A stretch of 64,000 bases of DNA, taken from positions 1 to 64,000 of the forward strand of contig VCMS01000112.1 in the NCBI GenBank assembly GCA_022539475.1, in the 5' to 3' direction. This stretch comes from Gracilaria domingensis (lineage: Eukaryota > Rhodophyta > Florideophyceae > Gracilariales > Gracilariaceae). Positions 60,467-64,000 of the stretch are shown here, one piece after another. The position numbers were made by a program, and so were the translations under genes. The notes beneath the pieces were generated by a model that worked only from the letters and a program-made list of their open reading frames with translations, made no database searches and had not been told where the DNA came from. Every line of letters begins with the position of its first letter. The first letter of the stretch is position 1.

Positions 60467-60763
60467 CTACGTCTGCAGGCCTTGGACTTTTTCAAAGAAT
60501 TCTTCAAGATCAGAGAGCACTAAGCTTCCGCGAGTATCTTCCGGCAGTGACGATTCGTTCATCTCTATAACTGCGCTCACCAAGTGCTGAAGAGGTTTCG
60601 TCCATTTTGCCAGTTTCCAAATTGTTCGCATACTAAGTTCCGAGTACTTTGCCCAGCTCTTGAGGAACGCTGTTTGATCTTTGAAAAGAGGGTGAAACTC
60701 AGACCCCAATAGATCTTGAATTAATATACCGAGTAAAACCGCGGTCATCCAGTTCATGCGCAT
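60467..60763 (-). CDS. Small hypothetical protein, 98 aa
   Basis: The ATG-started frame reads MRMNWMTAVLLGILIQDLLG, then an aromatic/charged helical body and an acidic end (LSDLEEFFEKVQGLQT). A short hydrophobic N-terminus could be a signal or membrane segment. It sits 150 bp beyond the transposase end, on the same strand, so it may belong to that element. No family recognised. Confidence 0.3.
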   Translation of the reverse strand: MRMNWMTAVLLGILIQDLLGSEFHPLFKDQTAFLKSWAKYSELSMRTIWKLAKWTKPLQHLVSAVIEMNESSLPEDTRGSLVLSDLEEFFEKVQGLQT

Positions 60764-60913
60764 TTAACCTCTTTCAGCTCAAATAAACAACCAACAATCA
60801 ATTTAGTAGATAGCACGCATAATCATAAGCTACATACGCATTAGAACATAAAACAACTTAATAAAAGTGGCTACAGTACTTTCAACCAATATCACCGTTG
60901 AACCTGAACACAT

Positions 60914-62028
60914 TCACGGTTCCTGCGTTTCATCGTCAGACCCAGCACAGCGAAGTTTGGCATTCAAACGTCGCTGACGTTTGACTCTATACTTCTCCTG
61001 AGCCAAACGTCTCTTTGTCGCCAGATCTTGACCAATTCCACGAATGCGTTTCTTCACTGCTGCGTAAAATTGCCCATCTTCAGCTCGTAGCGGATTCCTC
61101 TTTATACGCGCATTAGTTAACGCAGCGCATAACATAAAAATAGAATCATATAATTTTTCCCTCCAACGATATTTCACAGCCATAATTGTCCACAGTGATG
61201 TCAATCGTCCTAACCAATTCTCCACAATAATCCTATCAGACGAAATTAATTTGTCCTGATTTAAATCGTCTAGAGACAAACGACCCATCCGAAGATTTTT
61301 CTTAGGATGAAAAGCACGAATAAAATCCCTTGCACCTTGGTATCCTTTATCAACAAAAACAGCCCAATGCACTGGAAATTCTTCACATAAAATTCCAGTG
61401 TCCGTTATTTCCATCTTGTCTTCAAATTTCTGCAGTGCTTCTTTATGAAACCTCTCAAAGGTTTCATGAAAAATATCAATATCGGATTTGGATCCGATAT
61501 AGTGCGGCGTTGCAAACACAGCCATTCCGTTCGGTAAAACAAAAACCTCCGTTTTGTATCCGTACAGTTTATGCTTCCCACTGTAATATTTCTTCGCTTC
61601 TTCTAGATTACCACCAGAGCGATTAGTGTGCTGAAATATAACATCGGTTGCGTAATAGGCATACTTGAATTTTTGAAATAATTTTCGCGTACTGGACGAG
61701 AGATAGGCCATTTTTTTAACTCCTGCAGAACCAAAATATCGTTAGCCCTGAGCGCCCGCATGTTAATAAATTTTGTCATCATGCGTTCAAACGTAGTAGT
61801 TTTAAAATCAAAAAAACTGGCCTAAAAATCCCATTGACCTCCATGCTTGAGCACTGCTAAACACATAAAAAAGGTGTCCTTACGAGTGGCTTGGAATTTT
61901 TTTCCCCGACCAGTGTTCCAGTTTTCGGAAATAAAAATTTCAAAAATATTCCACAATCGCTGGAATTCTTGGGAAAAGAAATTGGTCATTTGCATAATCG
62001 ATTCCGAACCATTCGTACTGTAGAACAC
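60914..62028 (-). pseudogene. Broken PIF/Harbinger-like DDE transposase (DDE_Tnp_4 type)
   Basis: The catalytic half (60914-61711, 265 codons) shows YYATDVIFQ (first Asp), YYSGKHKLYGYKTEVFVLPN and FATPHYIGSKSDIDIF, typical of DDE_Tnp_4 nucleases. FVDKGYQG (second Asp) and IIVENWLGRL (Glu) complete the triad. The N-terminal helical part lies at 61822-62028 (FQRLWNIFEIF, RKDTFFMCLAVLKHGGQWDF). It is followed in the same frame by one stop at 61822-61824, and after ASFFDFKTTTFERMMTKFIN comes a one-base slip in an A7 run near 61711-61717. The copy is therefore inactive, though its catalytic residues survive, implying a recent loss. The Lys/Arg-rich C-terminus may be nuclear targeting. Confidence 0.8.
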
Positions 62029-62329
62029 GTCAAAAATGGGAGACTTGGAGTCATTTTCTTCATCCGAGTTGTGGTCATCAGGTGGTTTTGCGGCCTCTTC
62101 AAATTGCTGGCGAACATTATATGCTGCATCTGCTAGCAGTTCTCATGCAGTTAACGCATTCTGCTTCGTTATTTCTGCCATGGTGGGTCGTAGTTGCAAG
62201 GAGAATAATCTGCGACAATAAGCGGAGAGTAGGTCTCTGGTGGGATAAATGTCTGCTTCGCTTTGTCGTGGAACTACTGCTTTCACTTTAAACACTGAGT
62301 ATCTGCGTTGTTCGCTTTTCTCCACTTAA

Positions 62330-62359
62330 TGACACAGTCAAATTCGATTGACTGTGTCA
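62330..62359. repeat. Perfect 12-bp hairpin
   Basis: TGACACAGTCAA and TTGACTGTGTCA are exact inverse copies around ATTCGA, about 300 bp before the transposase reading frame begins. Confidence 0.8.
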
Positions 62360-62547
62360 ATGCGGATGATACTGACTTTCAATTCAAGTTACGAATCTAT
62401 CTACTTTGAATTGGATATCTACGCTAAGATTTACTGAGTCCTTAAAAATATTGAACTTTTTACAGTACGGGAAACGTTTCGCTTTGTTTCTTGATAAATG
62501 CAGAAGAGGTCTAATAGCCCCCGAAAATTTTAAGGGGTATCCTTTTC

Positions 62548-63300
62548 TCAGGCTTAATTCTGGACAGTTATGAACGCCGCAAAAATCCAGTTTTTCAAAT
62601 AATTTAGACATGAATTTCCATGCCTGTTTCTACCGTCTGCATCACTCCTTTCAATTCTCGGGCATAATTCTGTACACTGCTGAGGGTCCATGCTCGCAGC
62701 GCAAACTTTGTTTTGAACGTTAGAGACCCCTGTAGTAGAGCGTGTACACTTTGTATATGTTGCGTCTTGTTATTACTTTGTCTACCACAGTTGCATCCCG
62801 TAACGTTAATAAGCTATGGGAAGAACAATAATAAAAGGAAACAAATACCTGGGCTGACAAAAATGGTTCAATTAAACATTACTTCAGCTACTTTATAAAC
62901 TTCTTGCATTTTTGTTAATTAGAAAACTTGTTTCTTTAAATTGCCAAGAGACTTTTAGGTGGAACTTTTGACTGTATCTTTTGAAAAATGGTGCTTGTTT
63001 CCTACTTGTACAAAAGATAGCCATTAAATGAGGGTCGATTTACAAACAAAAAGTAAAAAATCATCTTAAAGCATCGTATTCTTCATTGTAACGAAGATAT
63101 TTAACATTTTTGCTATGCCATGAGGCAAATAAAGAGTTAATTTATCTCTGAACAGAGCGATCTCACAACAAAGTCGTAAAAAGTAGCTTCGCCCGGCTTC
63201 GCGTAGCGCTGGATATGCGCAGACCAAACAAGTGTATTGCAATTAAATTTATGAGAAAATGTCCGTGTACAGAATTAAGCTATGTACAGAATTAGGCCGA
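62548..63300. repeat. Inverted terminal-like motifs (TGTACAGAATTA...GCC)
   Basis: Two minus-oriented copies (62548-62567, diverged; 62659-62678) face two plus-oriented copies (63265-63280 and 63283-63300). GTGTACAGAATTA at 63265-63277 is the exact inverse of 62666-62678. They look like terminal or subterminal repeats of DNA transposons, with TA next to CAG as in Tc1/mariner ends. Confidence 0.6.
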
Positions 63301-63751
63301 CGAGAAGAATACCCGATCCGGTACCTCTCATTTCTGGTCTACCAAAAAGAAACCTCTCCAACCTTTCTGTTCCTCTAAAGTTTGTCTGCAAGATGACTGC
63401 CCGTCCTAGTTCTGGTTTACTAAATACAAAACCAAACCATCCACCATTCTTGGAAATAGGTCTCTTTCACTCGAACGTACTTTTAGTTGATTGCCTGCGG
63501 TGCCCCTAACCCTTTTGAGACGGTTCGCTAAGTCTACAATCTTTCCATAAAAACATTGGACATTTTCTAGAAATGGGGAAACTTTTGAAGACATTTCCGG
63601 AGAAAAACGCATGCATTTGGCGCCACAATACAAATCGTGCGCATACAAAAGAGTCCTGTTCGAACATCCGTTTTCCAATGATCGTCACCGATCACAAGCC
63701 TTTCCACTTTGCTTCCACAACTAAAAAGAACCACAATCAACACTTCACAAA

Positions 63752-64000
63752 ATGTCTGACAATGTTTGCAGTGCTGAAAACAACGATAAAGCAACTTTGG
63801 CACGTGCTGCGGAACGTAAAAGAAAACTATCTAATAAATATCCCAAAACGATATCATCGACTGATTTGACACAAAGAAGTGTAGCTTGTCACCCTCAAAA
63901 TGTGCATCAAAATGTTTTGGTTCCTTCACAACCTTTGAATGGAACTCGCTTACCCAACGATGTACACAAAGTGGTTTTGGCTTCCCCACAGTTCTCTACT
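63752..64000 (+). CDS. Partial ORF running off the window end, unknown
   Basis: From ATG at 63752 the frame is open for 83 codons to the last base. It begins MSDNVCSAENNDKATLARAA, then ERKRKLSNKYPK, a basic helix-like start, and later NGTRLPNDVHKVVLASPQF. It lies about 450 bp downstream of the transposon-end motifs at 63265-63300, so it may be the first exon of an element protein (Helitron-like helicases have similar ARAAERKRK starts), but that is only a resemblance. Confidence 0.4.
   Translation, partial: MSDNVCSAENNDKATLARAAERKRKLSNKYPKTISSTDLTQRSVACHPQNVHQNVLVPSQPLNGTRLPNDVHKVVLASPQFST

Larger units (their letters stand above)
62029..63751. other. AT-rich transposon-flanking DNA
   Basis: It includes a 12-bp-arm hairpin (62330-62359), four copies of a TGTACAGAATTA-based motif (62548-63300) and no supported gene. 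A 75-codon minus-strand frame at 62384-62611 is unsupported. Confidence 0.55.

Noticed and set aside
1-64000. CRISPR array or bacterial operon structure
   Set aside because: Genes are monocistronic, with ER, Golgi and plastid targeting and a spliceosomal intron; no array of equal spaced repeats exists.

Overview
The window looks like nuclear DNA of a photosynthetic eukaryote, most likely a red alga. The evidence is an ALB3-type plastid insertase and a PAM68-type photosystem II assembly factor, a membrane-anchored carbohydrate sulfotransferase of the kind expected where sulfated galactans are made, very compact and almost intron-free genes (one clear 64-nt intron), and dense gene islands separated by repeat-rich DNA. 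The species cannot be fixed from sequence alone.

Layout. 1-11.8 kb: a Ty3/gypsy chromovirus-type LTR element (gag, pol with C-terminal chromodomain, a large antisense ORF, polypurine tract, 3' LTR) whose 5' LTR lies outside the window. 11.8-17.9 kb: AT-richer intergenic DNA with hairpins and one orphan protein gene. 17.9-40.8 kb: a gene island holding a membrane-anchored coiled-coil protein, VPS72/YL1, a NAP/SET histone chaperone, a bacterial-type PLP enzyme, a sulfotransferase, CSN4, a CDF metal transporter, ALB3, a degenerate AMSH-like protein, MED22, BUD31, a pseudokinase, an unknown protein, a SWIM-RING ubiquitin ligase and PAM68. 41.5-44.3 kb: a large TIR-NB-ARC STAND protein. 44.3-46.8 kb: repeat-bearing spacer. 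46.8-53.1 kb: GRP94 (KDEL-terminated HSP90), CCA-adding enzyme, a Pro/Gly-rich protein. 53-60.5 kb: repeats (a tRNA-like SINE head, 32-34 bp tandem units, three to four copies of a roughly 400-480 bp dispersed family) and one small lipid-anchored ubiquitin-like protein. 60.5-64 kb: AT-rich DNA-transposon territory with a broken DDE transposase, shared inverted terminal-like motifs and an ORF that runs off the end.

How the genes relate. Most host genes are housekeeping and not metabolically linked. Loose themes are chromatin and gene expression (VPS72, NAP/SET, MED22, BUD31), ubiquitin biology (CSN4, AMSH-like, SWIM-RING, a UBL), and plastid membrane biogenesis (ALB3, PAM68). Two predicted dead enzymes, an AMSH-like protein without its JAMM residues and an STE20-like pseudokinase, lie within 4 kb of each other. 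The most unusual items are the intact TIR-NB-ARC protein in a probable red alga, the long antisense gene inside the LTR element, and the N-myristoylated ubiquitin-like protein.

Most starts were set to the first plausible ATG. No database search was possible, so family assignments rest on remembered motifs and alignments.
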